Below, in pieces: positions 37,831-46,582 of a DNA stretch of 64,000 bases; positions within the stretch are counted from its first letter, which is position 1; every line of letters starts with the position of its first letter. Made by a program: the position numbers and the translations under genes. The notes under the pieces were generated by a model. It made no database searches. It was not told the DNA's origin and was given only the letters and a program-made list of their open reading frames with translations. This DNA is from Pelomonas sp. V22 (GTDB lineage Bacteria; Pseudomonadota; Gammaproteobacteria; Burkholderiales; Burkholderiaceae_C). The stretch is from positions 124,001 through 188,000 of the forward strand of contig NZ_JAGIXS010000002.1 of assembly GCF_030014915.1 (NCBI RefSeq), in the 5' to 3' direction.

Positions 37831-39138
37831 ATGGCCAAGGACCTCGACGCCTACTGGATGCCCTTCACCGCCAACCGCCAGTTCAAGAAGGCGCCACGCC
37901 TGCTGACCCGCGCCGACGGCATGTACTTCACGGATGACAAGGGCCGCCAGATCCTCGACGGCATCGCCGGCCTGTGGTGCGTGAACGCCGGCCACAACCG
38001 GCCCAAGATCGTCAAGGCGATCCAGGACCAGGCCGCCGAGCTGGACTTCGCACCGCCCTTCCAGATGGGCCATCCCAAGGCCTTCGAGCTGGCCGAGCGC
38101 CTGGTGCAGCTGACGCCAGACGGGCTCAACAAGGTCTTCTACACAAACTCGGGTTCGGAGTCGGTCGACACCGCGCTGAAGATGGCCATCGCCTACCACC
38201 GCGTGCGTGGCGAGGGCGCGCGCACCCGCTTGATCGGCCGCGAGCGCGGCTACCACGGCGTCAACTTCGGCGGCATCTCGGTAGGTGGCATGGTGGCCAA
38301 CCGCAAGATGTTCGGCACCATGCTGGGCGGCGTGGACCACATCCGCCACACGCACGACCCGGCCCGCAATGCCTTCAGCGTGGGCCAGCCGGCGCATGGC
38401 GCCGAGTTCGCCGACGACCTCGATAAGCTGATCGCCTTGCACGATGCCTCGACCATCGCCGCCGTGATCGTCGAGCCGGTGGCCGGTTCCACCGGCGTGC
38501 TGATCCCGCCGCAGGGCTACCTGCAGCGCCTGCGCCAGATCTGCGACAAGCACGGCATCCTCTTGATCTTCGATGAGGTGATCACCGGTTTCGGCCGCAC
38601 CGGCAACCCGTTCGCGGCCCAGACCTTCGGCGTCACGCCCGACCTGATGACGGTGGCCAAGGGCCTCACCAATGGCTGCGTGCCCATGGGCGCGGTGTTC
38701 GCGACGCAGACGATCTACGACGCCTTCATGAACGGCCCCGAGCACCTGATCGAGTTCTTCCACGGCTACACCTACTCGGCCCATCCGCTGGCCTGCGCCG
38801 CTGCCCTCGGCACGCTGGACACCTATGCCGAGGAAGGCCTCCTGACCCGCGCCGCCGAGATGCAAGCCTACTTCGCGGAATGCCTGCATTCGCTCAAGGG
38901 CGAGCCGAACGTGATCGACGTTCGCAACATCGGCCTGGTGGGCGGCGTGGAGCTGGCGCCCTTGCCCGGCGAGCCGGCCAAGCGGGCTTTCAATGTGTTC
39001 CTCGACTGCTGGGACAAGGGCCTGCTGATACGCACGACCGGCGACACCATTGCGCTGTCGCCACCGCTGATCATCGAGCGCGAGCACATCGACCGCATCA
39101 TCGACACGCTGCGCGGCGCCCTGAAACGGGCCGCCTGA
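37831..39138 (+). CDS. Omega-amino acid (beta-alanine)--pyruvate aminotransferase
   Basis: 435-aa class III PLP transaminase that moves the amino group of beta-alanine or similar omega-amino acids to pyruvate. N-terminal WMPFTANRQFKKAPRL, the cofactor region TNSGSESVDTALKMA, the aspartate motif LLIFDEVITGFGRTG and the Schiff-base lysine K277 in VAKGLTNGCVPMGA match this group. ATG 37831 has GGAG upstream. It is divergent from an Lrp-type gene, as in many beta-alanine or amine catabolic loci. Confidence 0.9.
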   Translation: MAKDLDAYWMPFTANRQFKKAPRLLTRADGMYFTDDKGRQILDGIAGLWCVNAGHNRPKIVKAIQDQAAELDFAPPFQMGHPKAFELAERLVQLTPDGLNKVFYTNSGSESVDTALKMAIAYHRVRGEGARTRLIGRERGYHGVNFGGISVGGMVANRKMFGTMLGGVDHIRHTHDPARNAFSVGQPAHGAEFADDLDKLIALHDASTIAAVIVEPVAGSTGVLIPPQGYLQRLRQICDKHGILLIFDEVITGFGRTGNPFAAQTFGVTPDLMTVAKGLTNGCVPMGAVFATQTIYDAFMNGPEHLIEFFHGYTYSAHPLACAAALGTLDTYAEEGLLTRAAEMQAYFAECLHSLKGEPNVIDVRNIGLVGGVELAPLPGEPAKRAFNVFLDCWDKGLLIRTTGDTIALSPPLIIEREHIDRIIDTLRGALKRAA

Positions 39139-39150
39139 GCGGCGCCTGCC

Positions 39151-40005
39151 TCAGTCCAGCAGGCCGAGGCAGGCCTCTGCCAGCCGCTCGGCGGCCGCCG
39201 GCTTCAAGCGCAGGACCATGTCGGGCTCGATCAGCTCAAGCTCCATCAGGAGCGGGCCTTGCTCATCGGGGATCAGGTCCACCCGCGCATAGAGCGGCAC
39301 CGAGGGCGCGGCCGCCAACACCTGCTGCGCCACCGCCTGCTCCAGCTCGCTGGCCTCATGCAGGCGGACCGCCGCATAGACGGCCGCGCCACCGGAGAAC
39401 GAGGGCTTCGCAAAGGCATGGCTGTACTGCCCAGCGATGTAGACCAGGCAGCGCTCCTCGGCCTCCTCGACCACGGCCATATAGGGCTGGACCAGCGCCG
39501 CGCCCTCACTCAGCAAGCGGCTGAGGTGCTGTTCGCCGGCCTCGGCCAGCTGATCGAGCCGCAGGCGCCGCGCACCGCTCGCGCCGGCACCGACGGCGGG
39601 CTTGAGTACCAGTTCTTGCCAGCCCTGCTGTGCCGCGATGGCTTGCAGCGCCGGCCGCTCTTGCGCTTCGACGAACACCGTGGGCAGGCAGCGCACGCCG
39701 CGTGCCGCCAACTCACCGAGGTAGCGCTTGTCGGTGTTCCAGCGCATCAGCGTCACCGGGTTGACAAGGCGGGTCTGCACGGCCGCCTGATCGAGCCAGG
39801 CGAGCCAGGCTGCGGGCATCAGGTGGTAGTCCCAGGTCGAGCGGATCAGCGTGAGGCGGCTGGCGCTCCAGTCCACGGCGGCGTCGTTCCAGACCGCGCA
39901 GCGAACCGCGCAGCCCTGCGCACGCAGGGCCTCGGCCAGCAGAAGATCGTCTTCGGAGCCCTGAGGCAGCCCCTGGTGGGTGACGAGGGTGACGTCAAAT
40001 CGCAA
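39151..40005 (-). CDS. ATP-grasp domain protein
   Basis: 284-aa protein of the RimK/glutathione-synthetase-like ATP-grasp group, related by eye to the DcsG type. The ATP-site sequence is LVLKPAVGAGASGARRL (near residues 138-154), and the metal-binding end reads LLMELELIEPDM near 255. No ATG fits. The TTG at 40005 is preceded by AAAGGAAA at the right distance, so I use it. The substrate is unknown; such enzymes join carboxylates to amines. It lies next to a rhodanese gene on the same strand. Confidence 0.75.
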   Translation of the reverse strand: MRFDVTLVTHQGLPQGSEDDLLLAEALRAQGCAVRCAVWNDAAVDWSASRLTLIRSTWDYHLMPAAWLAWLDQAAVQTRLVNPVTLMRWNTDKRYLGELAARGVRCLPTVFVEAQERPALQAIAAQQGWQELVLKPAVGAGASGARRLRLDQLAEAGEQHLSRLLSEGAALVQPYMAVVEEAEERCLVYIAGQYSHAFAKPSFSGGAAVYAAVRLHEASELEQAVAQQVLAAAPSVPLYARVDLIPDEQGPLLMELELIEPDMVLRLKPAAAERLAEACLGLLD

Positions 40006-40037
40006 GGGCTTTCCTTTCAGAAATGCGACGGGTTTGT

Positions 40038-40442
40038 TCAGGCGACGGCGGCCACGGTTTCCAGCTCGAAACCCTCGTCGATCCAGCCGGTTATGCCGCC
40101 CGGCATCACCTTGACCGGGCGGCCGAGGCGGGCCAGGCGCAAGGCGCCGCGCGCGGCGCCATTGCAATGCGGGCCGGCGCAGTAGGTGACGAAGAGCGTG
40201 TCTTCGGGCCAGGCCGCCATCTTGCTGGCCACGATCTTGCCATGCGGCAGGTGGATGGCGCCGGGCACATGGCCGGCTGCGTAGGCGGCGGCCGAGCGCA
40301 CATCCAGCAGCACGAAATCCATGCCGCGCTGGACAGCGTCATGCACATCCCAGCAGTCGGTTTCAAACGTGAACTCGGCGGCGAAATGCGCTTCGGCGAG
40401 ATGGGACGGGGCGGCGGGAATCGCGGTCACTTCGGTGGGCAT
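40038..40442 (-). CDS. Rhodanese-like domain protein
   Basis: 134-aa single rhodanese domain: FVLLDVRSAAAYAAGHVPGAIHLPH and the loop VTYCAGPHCNGAARGA, whose first cysteine would carry the persulfide. Proteins like this are often found next to FtrA-type regulators, as here, where the genes diverge over 104 bases. ATG 40442 is preceded by GGAG. Sulfur-transfer activity is likely but unproved. Confidence 0.85.
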   Translation of the reverse strand: MPTEVTAIPAAPSHLAEAHFAAEFTFETDCWDVHDAVQRGMDFVLLDVRSAAAYAAGHVPGAIHLPHGKIVASKMAAWPEDTLFVTYCAGPHCNGAARGALRLARLGRPVKVMPGGITGWIDEGFELETVAAVA

Positions 40443-40546
40443 GGGATCAAGCTCCGGGTTGGGTGAAGGAAGGCCTCCATGGTGGCCAGGGCCTCGCTGG
40501 ATCACAATTGGCGCAAAAGCCATTTATCAACAAGATCTCGCCAAGC

Positions 40547-41545
40547 ATGAAAACCAAGGCCAAGACAGCGGTCCGGGGCGCCCAGGGCCCCCTGGTCGTC
40601 GCGCCCATCTACGACGGTCTCTGCACCTTCGAGTTCGCCATCGTGGCCGAGGTCTTCGGGCTTGCACGGCCGGAGATGGGGTCGGGCTGGTACCGCTTCG
40701 CCAGCGCTGCCGTTGAGCCTGGGCCCTTGCGCGCTCACGGGGGTCTCACCGTGTCGACGGACGGCGGCATCGAGCTCCTGGACCAGGCCGACCTGATCGT
40801 CATGGCCGGCTGGAAAGGCGCCCAGGTGCCCGTGCCGGACGAACTGACGCGCCGCCTGAAGAAAGCCTGGAAACGCGGTGCCCGACTGGCCTCGATCTGC
40901 TCGGGCGCCTTCGTGCTGGCTGCAACCGGCCTGCTCGATGGCCGCCGTGCCGCCACGCATTGGCGCTATGCCAAGACCTTGCGCGAGACTCACCCCGGCA
41001 TCGAGGTGGACGACAGCGTGCTCTACGTCGAGGAAGACCGCGTGCTGACCTCGGCCGGCAGCGCCGCCGGCATCGACCTGATGCTGCACATCGTGCGCAG
41101 CGACTTCGGCACCGAGGCCGCCAACAGCGTGGCGCGCCGCCTGGTCATGCCGGCGCACCGCAGCGGCGGCCAGGCCCAGTTCATCGAGCGGCCGGTGCCG
41201 GCTGACGGCGGCAGCCGGCTCGCTGAGTTGCTTGAACAGGTGCGGGCCGACCTGCGTGCACCCTGGACCGTGCCCCGCATGGCCGGCGCGGCGGCGATGA
41301 GCCCGCGCAGTTTTCTGCGCCGCTTCACCGAGGCGACCGGCCAGCCACCCGGCCAATGGCTGACCGGCGAGCGGGTGGAAGAAGCCAAGCGCCTGCTGGA
41401 AGCCAGCCAGGCCTCGGTCGAACAGGTGGCCGACGCGGTCGGCTTTGGCAGCGTGCAGGCGCTGCGCCATCACTTCCAGGCCCAGCTGGGCTTGTCGCCG
41501 CGTGGCTACCGCGATGCGTTTGGCAACAGGTCCGGTGCGCGATAG
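40547..41545 (+). CDS. GlxA/FtrA-type AraC family regulator
   Basis: 332-aa regulator. The N-terminal DJ-1/PfpI-like (amidase-type) domain reads LCTFEFAIVAEVFGLA and ASICSGAFVLAATGLLDGRRAATHW, with the elbow cysteine in CSGAF. The C-terminal AraC domain has two helix-turn-helix motifs (MAGAAAMSPRSFLRRFTEATG and VADAVGFGSVQALRHHFQAQLG). It probably controls the divergent rhodanese gene. Its 3' end overlaps the convergent methyltransferase gene by 40 bases. Confidence 0.88.
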   Translation: MKTKAKTAVRGAQGPLVVAPIYDGLCTFEFAIVAEVFGLARPEMGSGWYRFASAAVEPGPLRAHGGLTVSTDGGIELLDQADLIVMAGWKGAQVPVPDELTRRLKKAWKRGARLASICSGAFVLAATGLLDGRRAATHWRYAKTLRETHPGIEVDDSVLYVEEDRVLTSAGSAAGIDLMLHIVRSDFGTEAANSVARRLVMPAHRSGGQAQFIERPVPADGGSRLAELLEQVRADLRAPWTVPRMAGAAAMSPRSFLRRFTEATGQPPGQWLTGERVEEAKRLLEASQASVEQVADAVGFGSVQALRHHFQAQLGLSPRGYRDAFGNRSGAR

Positions 41546-42450
41546 ACCAGCACCTTCAGCGAGCGCTCGTCCGACACATCGGCAAAGGCCGGAGGATTGG
41601 CCACGCGCTCGACAAACGTCAGCTCCGGTGCCAGCTCTCGCATCTGGTCTTGCAGGAAGGCGAGGCCCAGTTCCGGCGCGTTGAGGCACAGGAGCGCATG
41701 GCCGCCCGGCACCAGCAGATCGGGCAGGCGGCGCATCAGGCGGGCGTAGTCCTTGGTCGCCACGAAGCTGCCCTTCTGGTAGCTCGGTGGGTCGACGACG
41801 ATCAGCTCGTAGGGCCCGCCGCGCGTGATCTTGCCCCAGGTGCTGAAGATGTCGTGGGCCAGGAAGCTGGCGCCGGTCGTGATGCCATTGAGCTGGTGGT
41901 TCTGCTGGCCAATCGTCAGCGCGCCCTGGCTCATGTCGAGGTTGAGCACCTGGCGTGCGCCGGCCTGCAAGGCCACGACCGAGAACGCGCAGGTGTAGGC
42001 AAACAGGTTCAGCACCTTGACCCGGGATCGCGCGGCTACATGCTCACGCACCCAGCGCCGCCCAGCCGCCATGTCGAGAAAGAGGCCATGGTTCTGACCG
42101 CGCAGCACATGGAGGCGGTAGCGCGCGCCCTCCTCGCTCACCACATGGGGCTCGGGCACGCTGCCGGCCAGCAAGCGGGTTTCGGCCCGGCCTTCGTTGC
42201 GGCTCTGGAACACGAGGTTCAGGGCCTGGCCGGGCGCCAGCTGTGCCCAACGTTCAGTCAGGGCCGTCTGCGCGGTGGCGAGCTCTTCGTCGGTCACCTG
42301 CTGGAAGCTGGTCAAGAGCCAGACCGGCGCCAGCCAGTCCAGCGTCCATTGCTCGCAGCCCGGATAGCGGCCGCCCCGGCCATGGAACAGGCGTTCGGCC
42401 TCGGTGGCGGGCAGGTCCATCGTGGCGATGGCGTTCAGAAGAGCATGCAT
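41506..42450 (-). CDS. Class I SAM-dependent methyltransferase, RlmI/RlmK-like
   Basis: 314-aa methyltransferase. Residues 110-135 give a beta-hairpin-type entry ([18 protein letters not shown]). The SAM motif is [20 protein letters not shown] (near 146-165), and the catalytic motif reads [10 protein letters not shown]. This pattern is that of large-subunit rRNA methyltransferases, but the target is not clear. The PUA-type RNA-binding domain of RlmI is missing. The gene overlaps the regulator gene end-to-end. Confidence 0.8.
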   Translation of the reverse strand: MHALLNAIATMDLPATEAERLFHGRGGRYPGCEQWTLDWLAPVWLLTSFQQVTDEELATAQTALTERWAQLAPGQALNLVFQSRNEGRAETRLLAGSVPEPHVVSEEGARYRLHVLRGQNHGLFLDMAAGRRWVREHVAARSRVKVLNLFAYTCAFSVVALQAGARQVLNLDMSQGALTIGQQNHQLNGITTGASFLAHDIFSTWGKITRGGPYELIVVDPPSYQKGSFVATKDYARLMRRLPDLLVPGGHALLCLNAPELGLAFLQDQMRELAPELTFVERVANPPAFADVSDERSLKVLVYRAPDLLPNASR

Positions 42451-42572
42451 GGGGGCGATCAGCGATCAGCTCGGAGAAAAGGCGCGACAGCATAAGCCCA
42501 TGGCACAGGGCAAGGCGGGCATCAGGCGCTAAGCTCCGCGCCATTGCAGTTTTTGCCGCGAGGTCTGAGCCC

Positions 42573-43079
42573 ATGCCCATCTACAGCCTGAACATCAATG
42601 GCGCCCAGCGCGAGGTCGACGTGGCCGGCGAAACGCCGCTGCTCTGGGTGCTGCGCGACTCCCTGGAACTCACCGGCAGCAAGTACGGCTGCGGCATCGG
42701 CGCCTGCGGCGCCTGCACCGTGCACCTGAACGGCGTACCCACGCGCTCCTGCATGACGCCGGTCTCCACCGTGGGTCGCAAGCAGGTCACGACCATCGAG
42801 GGCCTGGACCCCAAGGGTGCTCATCCGCTGCAGCAGGCCTGGCTGGAGCTCGACGTGCCGCAATGCGGCTACTGCCAGGCCGGTCAGCTGATGAGCGCCG
42901 CAGCCTTGCTCAAGGAGAACCCGAAGCCGACCGACGCCGAGATCGATGGCGCCATGTCGGGCAATCTCTGCCGCTGTGCGACCTACACGCGGATAAGGGC
43001 CGGCATTCATCGCGCGGCGGAAATCGCCGCAGCGCCGGCCAAGCCAGCCGCCAAGACCAGCAAGAAGGTGGGCGCATGA
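42573..43079 (+). CDS. iorA: Isoquinoline 1-oxidoreductase-type small subunit (2Fe-2S)
   Basis: 168-aa electron-transfer subunit of a molybdenum hydroxylase. The plant-ferredoxin-type cluster is bound by [15 protein letters not shown] (near residues 41-55) and the second cluster by [11 protein letters not shown] and [16 protein letters not shown] lysine/alanine tail of about 20 residues follows. It overlaps the large subunit gene by 4 bases. By family it passes electrons from the molybdenum centre to an external acceptor. Confidence 0.9.
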   Translation: MPIYSLNINGAQREVDVAGETPLLWVLRDSLELTGSKYGCGIGACGACTVHLNGVPTRSCMTPVSTVGRKQVTTIEGLDPKGAHPLQQAWLELDVPQCGYCQAGQLMSAAALLKENPKPTDAEIDGAMSGNLCRCATYTRIRAGIHRAAEIAAAPAKPAAKTSKKVGA

Positions 43080-45316
43080 GCACCGCAGCCAACACCAGCC
43101 GCCGCGCCTTCCTGCGCAACACCGCCGCCGGCAGCGGTGGCCTGATCCTCGGCCTGTATTTCTCGCCCGGCGTGGCGGCTGCCGTGGCCGCGCCCGCAGC
43201 CGGCACGGCCTTCAAGCCAAATGCCTTCATCACGATCTCCGACAAGGGCGTGGTCACCCTCGTCTCCAAGCAGCCCGAGATCGGCCAGGGCATCAAGACC
43301 TCGCTGCCCATGGTGCTGGCCGAGGAGCTGAGCGTGGACTGGCGCGATGTGGTCATCGTGCAAGGCGACCTGGACCCGATCTACGGCAGCCAGAGCGCCG
43401 GCGGCTCCACGTCCACGCCGACCAACTACCAGGACTTCCTGCGCCTCGGCGCCACGGCACGCCTGCTGCTGACCCAGGCCGCTGCGCAGACCTGGGGCGT
43501 GCCGGTGGAGGAATGCCTGGCCGAGAACTCCGTGGTCACCCATGCCAAGACCGGCCGCAAGCTCAGCTATGGACAACTGGCCACCAAGGCAGCCACCCTG
43601 CCCGTACCGGACGCCGCCAGCGTCAAGCTGAAATCGCCCAAGGACTACAGGCTGCTCGGCCAGCGCATAGGCGGCGTGGACAACGCGGCCGTCGTCACCG
43701 GCAAGCCGCTGTTCGGCATCGACATCAAGCTGCCCGGCATGCTGTACGCCGTCTACGAGAAATGCCCGGCTTTCGGCGGCAAGGTGCTCAGCGCCAACCT
43801 GGCGGCGATCAAGGCCCTGCCCGGTGTGAAGGATGCGTTCGTCATCGAAGGCACCGCCAACCTGAATGGCTTGATGCCCGGCGTGGCCATCGTGGCCGAA
43901 TCGACCTGGGCGGCCTTCAGCGCACGCAAGCAGCTGAAGGTGCAGTGGGACGAAGGCAAGGCCGCGGATGAGAGCTGGGACGGCTTCACGCGCCAGGCCG
44001 AGGCCTTGGCCAAGCAGCCCGGCGCCCAGGTGCAGCGCAAGGACGGCGATGTAGCGGCGGCGCTGGCCGCGTCCGCCAAGACGGTGGAGGCCGCCTACAG
44101 CTACCCCTTCATCTCGCATGCCAGCATGGAACCGCAGAACTGCACGGCCTGGTTCAAGGATGGGAAAGGCGGCGCCCTGGAGCTGTGGGCGCCGACACAG
44201 AACCCGGCCTCGGGCCAGAACCTGGTGGCAGCCACGCTCGGCATACCCAAGGAAAAGATCCTGCTGCACATTACCCGCAGCGGTGGTGGTTTCGGCCGGC
44301 GCCTGAGCTCGGACTTCATCGTCGAGGCCGCCGCCATCGCCCAGCGTGTCAATGCACCGGTCAAGCTGACCTGGACGCGTGAAGACGATTTGCGCCACGA
44401 CCATTTCCGCGCCGGTGGCTTCCACTTCCTGCGCGGCGGTGTCGATGCGCAGGGCAAGCTGACGGCATGGCACAACCACTTCGTCACCTTTGCCAACCGC
44501 GTGATGCGCGACGGCAAGTCGGTGCTACAACCGGGCAGCGGTGCCAACCTCTCGGGCGACGAGTTCCCCGGCCGCTGGCTGGCGAACTGCCTGATCGAGC
44601 AGACGCCGCTGGAATGCACGATCCCGATGGGCCCCTGGCGCGCGCCGGGCAGCAATGTGTTCGCCTGGGTGTTCCACAGCTTCATCGATGAGCTGGCCCA
44701 TGCAGCCGGCCGCGACCCGCTCGCGTTCCGCCTCGAGCTGCTCGGCGAACGCGACCTCGTGCCCGGCACCGGCGAGCGCGGCACGCCCTACAACGTGGGC
44801 CGCATGCGCGCCGTGCTGAAGGAAGTGGCGGCCAAGGCCGGCTGGGGCCAGAAGAAGTTCCCGCGCGGCCAAGGTGCGGGCATTGCCTTCCACTTCAGCC
44901 ATCGCGGCTACATCGCCGAGGTGGCCGAGGTGACGGTCACGAAGAGCGGCCAGTTGAAGGTAGACCGCGTGGTCGTGGTCTCCGACATCGGCTCGCAGAT
45001 CGTCAACCTGAGCGGCGCCGAAAACCAGGTCGAGGGCTCGGTGATCGACGGCCTCGGCACCCTGATGCACCCCGAGCTGGACATCCAGCGCGGCCGCATC
45101 GTGCAGAGCAATTTCGGCGACTACCCGCTGCTGCGCATTGCCGACACGCCGCCGAAGATCGAGGTGCATTTCCTGCGCAGCGATCAGCCGGTGACGGGCC
45201 TGGGCGAACCGGCCTTCCCGCCGCTGGCGCCGGCCGTCTGCAATGCCATCTTTGCCGCCACCGGCAAGCGCGTGCGGCAGTTGCCGCTGAGCCGCACGGA
45301 CCTGAGCTGGCGCTGA
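43076..45316 (+). CDS. iorB: Isoquinoline 1-oxidoreductase-type molybdenum subunit
   Basis: 746-aa xanthine-oxidase-family catalytic subunit. The N-terminus has a twin-arginine signal ([15 protein letters not shown]), so the folded holoenzyme should be exported to the periplasm. Molybdopterin-site segments are [21 protein letters not shown] and the catalytic glutamate region [14 protein letters not shown] near the C-terminus. The substrate could be an N-heterocycle or an aldehyde. No cytochrome subunit or XdhC-type maturation factor lies beside it. Confidence 0.9.
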   Translation: MSTAANTSRRAFLRNTAAGSGGLILGLYFSPGVAAAVAAPAAGTAFKPNAFITISDKGVVTLVSKQPEIGQGIKTSLPMVLAEELSVDWRDVVIVQGDLDPIYGSQSAGGSTSTPTNYQDFLRLGATARLLLTQAAAQTWGVPVEECLAENSVVTHAKTGRKLSYGQLATKAATLPVPDAASVKLKSPKDYRLLGQRIGGVDNAAVVTGKPLFGIDIKLPGMLYAVYEKCPAFGGKVLSANLAAIKALPGVKDAFVIEGTANLNGLMPGVAIVAESTWAAFSARKQLKVQWDEGKAADESWDGFTRQAEALAKQPGAQVQRKDGDVAAALAASAKTVEAAYSYPFISHASMEPQNCTAWFKDGKGGALELWAPTQNPASGQNLVAATLGIPKEKILLHITRSGGGFGRRLSSDFIVEAAAIAQRVNAPVKLTWTREDDLRHDHFRAGGFHFLRGGVDAQGKLTAWHNHFVTFANRVMRDGKSVLQPGSGANLSGDEFPGRWLANCLIEQTPLECTIPMGPWRAPGSNVFAWVFHSFIDELAHAAGRDPLAFRLELLGERDLVPGTGERGTPYNVGRMRAVLKEVAAKAGWGQKKFPRGQGAGIAFHFSHRGYIAEVAEVTVTKSGQLKVDRVVVVSDIGSQIVNLSGAENQVEGSVIDGLGTLMHPELDIQRGRIVQSNFGDYPLLRIADTPPKIEVHFLRSDQPVTGLGEPAFPPLAPAVCNAIFAATGKRVRQLPLSRTDLSWR

Positions 45317-45341
45317 GCTGAGCCTGAGCTGAACCCGAAAG

Positions 45342-45363
45342 GCCGGCACTGACCGCAGCCGGC
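45342..45363. other. GC hairpin after iorB
   Basis: GCCGGC (45342-45347) and GCCGGC (45358-45363) can pair 26 bases after the iorB stop. There is no T-run, so it is at best a weak terminator. Confidence 0.3.
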
Positions 45364-45379
45364 GGCCTGTAAAGGGTTC

Positions 45380-45408
45380 TTGACGGGCCGTCCGTTTAGT
45401 TCTCTAAT
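45380..45408 (+). promoter_or_regulatory. Promoter of the GbsR-type regulator
   Basis: TTGACG (45380-45385), 17-base spacer, TCTAAT (45403-45408). The -10 lies inside the left arm of the palindrome below, so a protein bound there would block the promoter. Confidence 0.6.
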
Positions 45409-45432
45409 TTCTGCAACGACAGAAATAAGAGA
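45401..45432. promoter_or_regulatory. Palindromic operator before the GbsR-type gene
   Basis: TCTCTAATTTCTG (45401-45413) and CAGAAATAAGAGA (45420-45432) are reverse complements at 12 of 13 positions, with six bases between. They cover the -10, the likely start site and the ribosome site of the following gene. Autoregulation is the natural reading. Confidence 0.65.
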
Positions 45433-45436
45433 GATC

Positions 45437-45991
45437 ATGCCGCTGAGCCCCCTGAGCCCCACGACGCAGAAGTTCGTACTCCACTGGGGAGAGATGGGCA
45501 GCCGGTGGGGCGTCAACCGCACGGTGGCACAGATCCACGCGCTGGTCTTCTGCAGCCCCTCTCCCGTGAATGCCGAAGAGATCGCCGACACGCTGGAAGT
45601 GGCCCGCTCCAACGTCAGCAACAGCCTGAAGGAACTGCAGGCCTGGGGGCTGCTGCGGGTGGTCCACCTGCCGGCCGACCGGCGCGACCACTTCGTTGCC
45701 CACCAGGACATCTGGGAGATCTTCCGGGTCGTGATGGACGAGCGCAAGAAGCGCGAGCTCGATCCCACGCTGCAGGTGCTGCGCGAATGCGCGGCCGAGT
45801 CGGCCCAGGACGGCGCCTTGGACGCCTCCACCCGCCAGAAGATGGAGGGCATGCTGGAGTTCATGGAGATCTTCATGCGGGCCTATGACGACTTCAAGCA
45901 GCTGCCCACGCCCACGCTGAAGCGCTTGCTCAAGGCGGGCGGCAGCATCGCCCAGTTCCTGGGCCCGGACAAGAAAGCGGCCAAGCGATGA
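45437..45991 (+). CDS. GbsR/MarR family transcriptional regulator
   Basis: 184-aa DNA-binding protein. The winged helix spans about residues 22-90 ([56 protein letters not shown]), followed by a helical dimer arm rich in charged residues. The family includes GbsR, which senses choline, but many members control other genes. It is probably autoregulated through the palindrome at 45401-45432 and cotranscribed with the membrane genes downstream. Confidence 0.88.
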   Translation: MPLSPLSPTTQKFVLHWGEMGSRWGVNRTVAQIHALVFCSPSPVNAEEIADTLEVARSNVSNSLKELQAWGLLRVVHLPADRRDHFVAHQDIWEIFRVVMDERKKRELDPTLQVLRECAAESAQDGALDASTRQKMEGMLEFMEIFMRAYDDFKQLPTPTLKRLLKAGGSIAQFLGPDKKAAKR

Positions 45992-46104
45992 GCGCCGCCC
46001 CCGCTCTGCTGCTGTTCTTCGTCTGCTCTCGCGCTGGCTGGGCTATGGCGCTACGCAGACCTGCAACGGCGATCAATGCAGCATCGGCAATCCTTTCCTG
46101 AAGC
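45988..46104 (+). pseudogene. Possible frameshifted small membrane gene
   Basis: An ATG overlapping the GbsR stop opens a 37-aa frame beginning [12 protein letters not shown]. In another frame from about 46026 the sequence LLSRWLGYGATQTCNGDQ is followed by CSIGNPFLKR and a stop at 46102-46104. Joined, the two would give a 40-aa protein with a hydrophobic start and a CNGDQC motif. I do not recognise it. Either a single indel broke a real small gene or this is chance. Confidence 0.3.
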
Positions 46105-46138
46105 GTTGAAGGCAGCTGTTGCAGGCTCGAAAGGCATC

Positions 46139-46582
46139 ATGGAGTCAAGAAATCACACGCGCCAGTACCTGGTTGGATACCTGTACCTGGCAGCGATGGC
46201 CCACCTGCTTGCAGGGCTGGCCCTGCCCTGGATCGCCGATGCGGCGCTGTTCGACGGCTACCACCGCAGCATCGAGCAGCAGTTCTGGTCGGGCAGCGCG
46301 CCGCCGCCGGCGCGGCCACAGCAGCTCTGGTGGATCGCCTTGTTCGGCGCCACGGTGCAGAACCTGGCCGTGTGGATGCTGGCCCTCGTACACCTGGGCC
46401 ATCGCCACCGGCTGCGCGCTGCCTGGGGCTGGCTGATCGCTGGCCTGCTGCTGTGGGCGCCACAGGACATGCTGATCTCGCTGCAGGCCAAGGCCTGGCC
46501 GCACCTCTGGCTCGATGGCGCCGTGCTGCTGGCGCTGCTGCCGCCGTTGCTCTGGCTCTGGAACAAGGACCGTCCCTCATGA
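46139..46582 (+). CDS. Hypothetical four-helix membrane protein
   Basis: 147 aa with four hydrophobic segments (YLVGYLYLAAMAHLLAGLAL, LWWIALFGATVQNLAVWML, WGWLIAGLLLWAPQDMLI, WLDGAVLLALLPPLLWLW). No family was recognised. The stop overlaps the next gene (TCATGATG), so the two proteins are very likely made together. The ATG 46139 is chosen because the hydrophobic part starts just after it. Confidence 0.65.
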   Translation: MESRNHTRQYLVGYLYLAAMAHLLAGLALPWIADAALFDGYHRSIEQQFWSGSAPPPARPQQLWWIALFGATVQNLAVWMLALVHLGHRHRLRAAWGWLIAGLLLWAPQDMLISLQAKAWPHLWLDGAVLLALLPPLLWLWNKDRPS

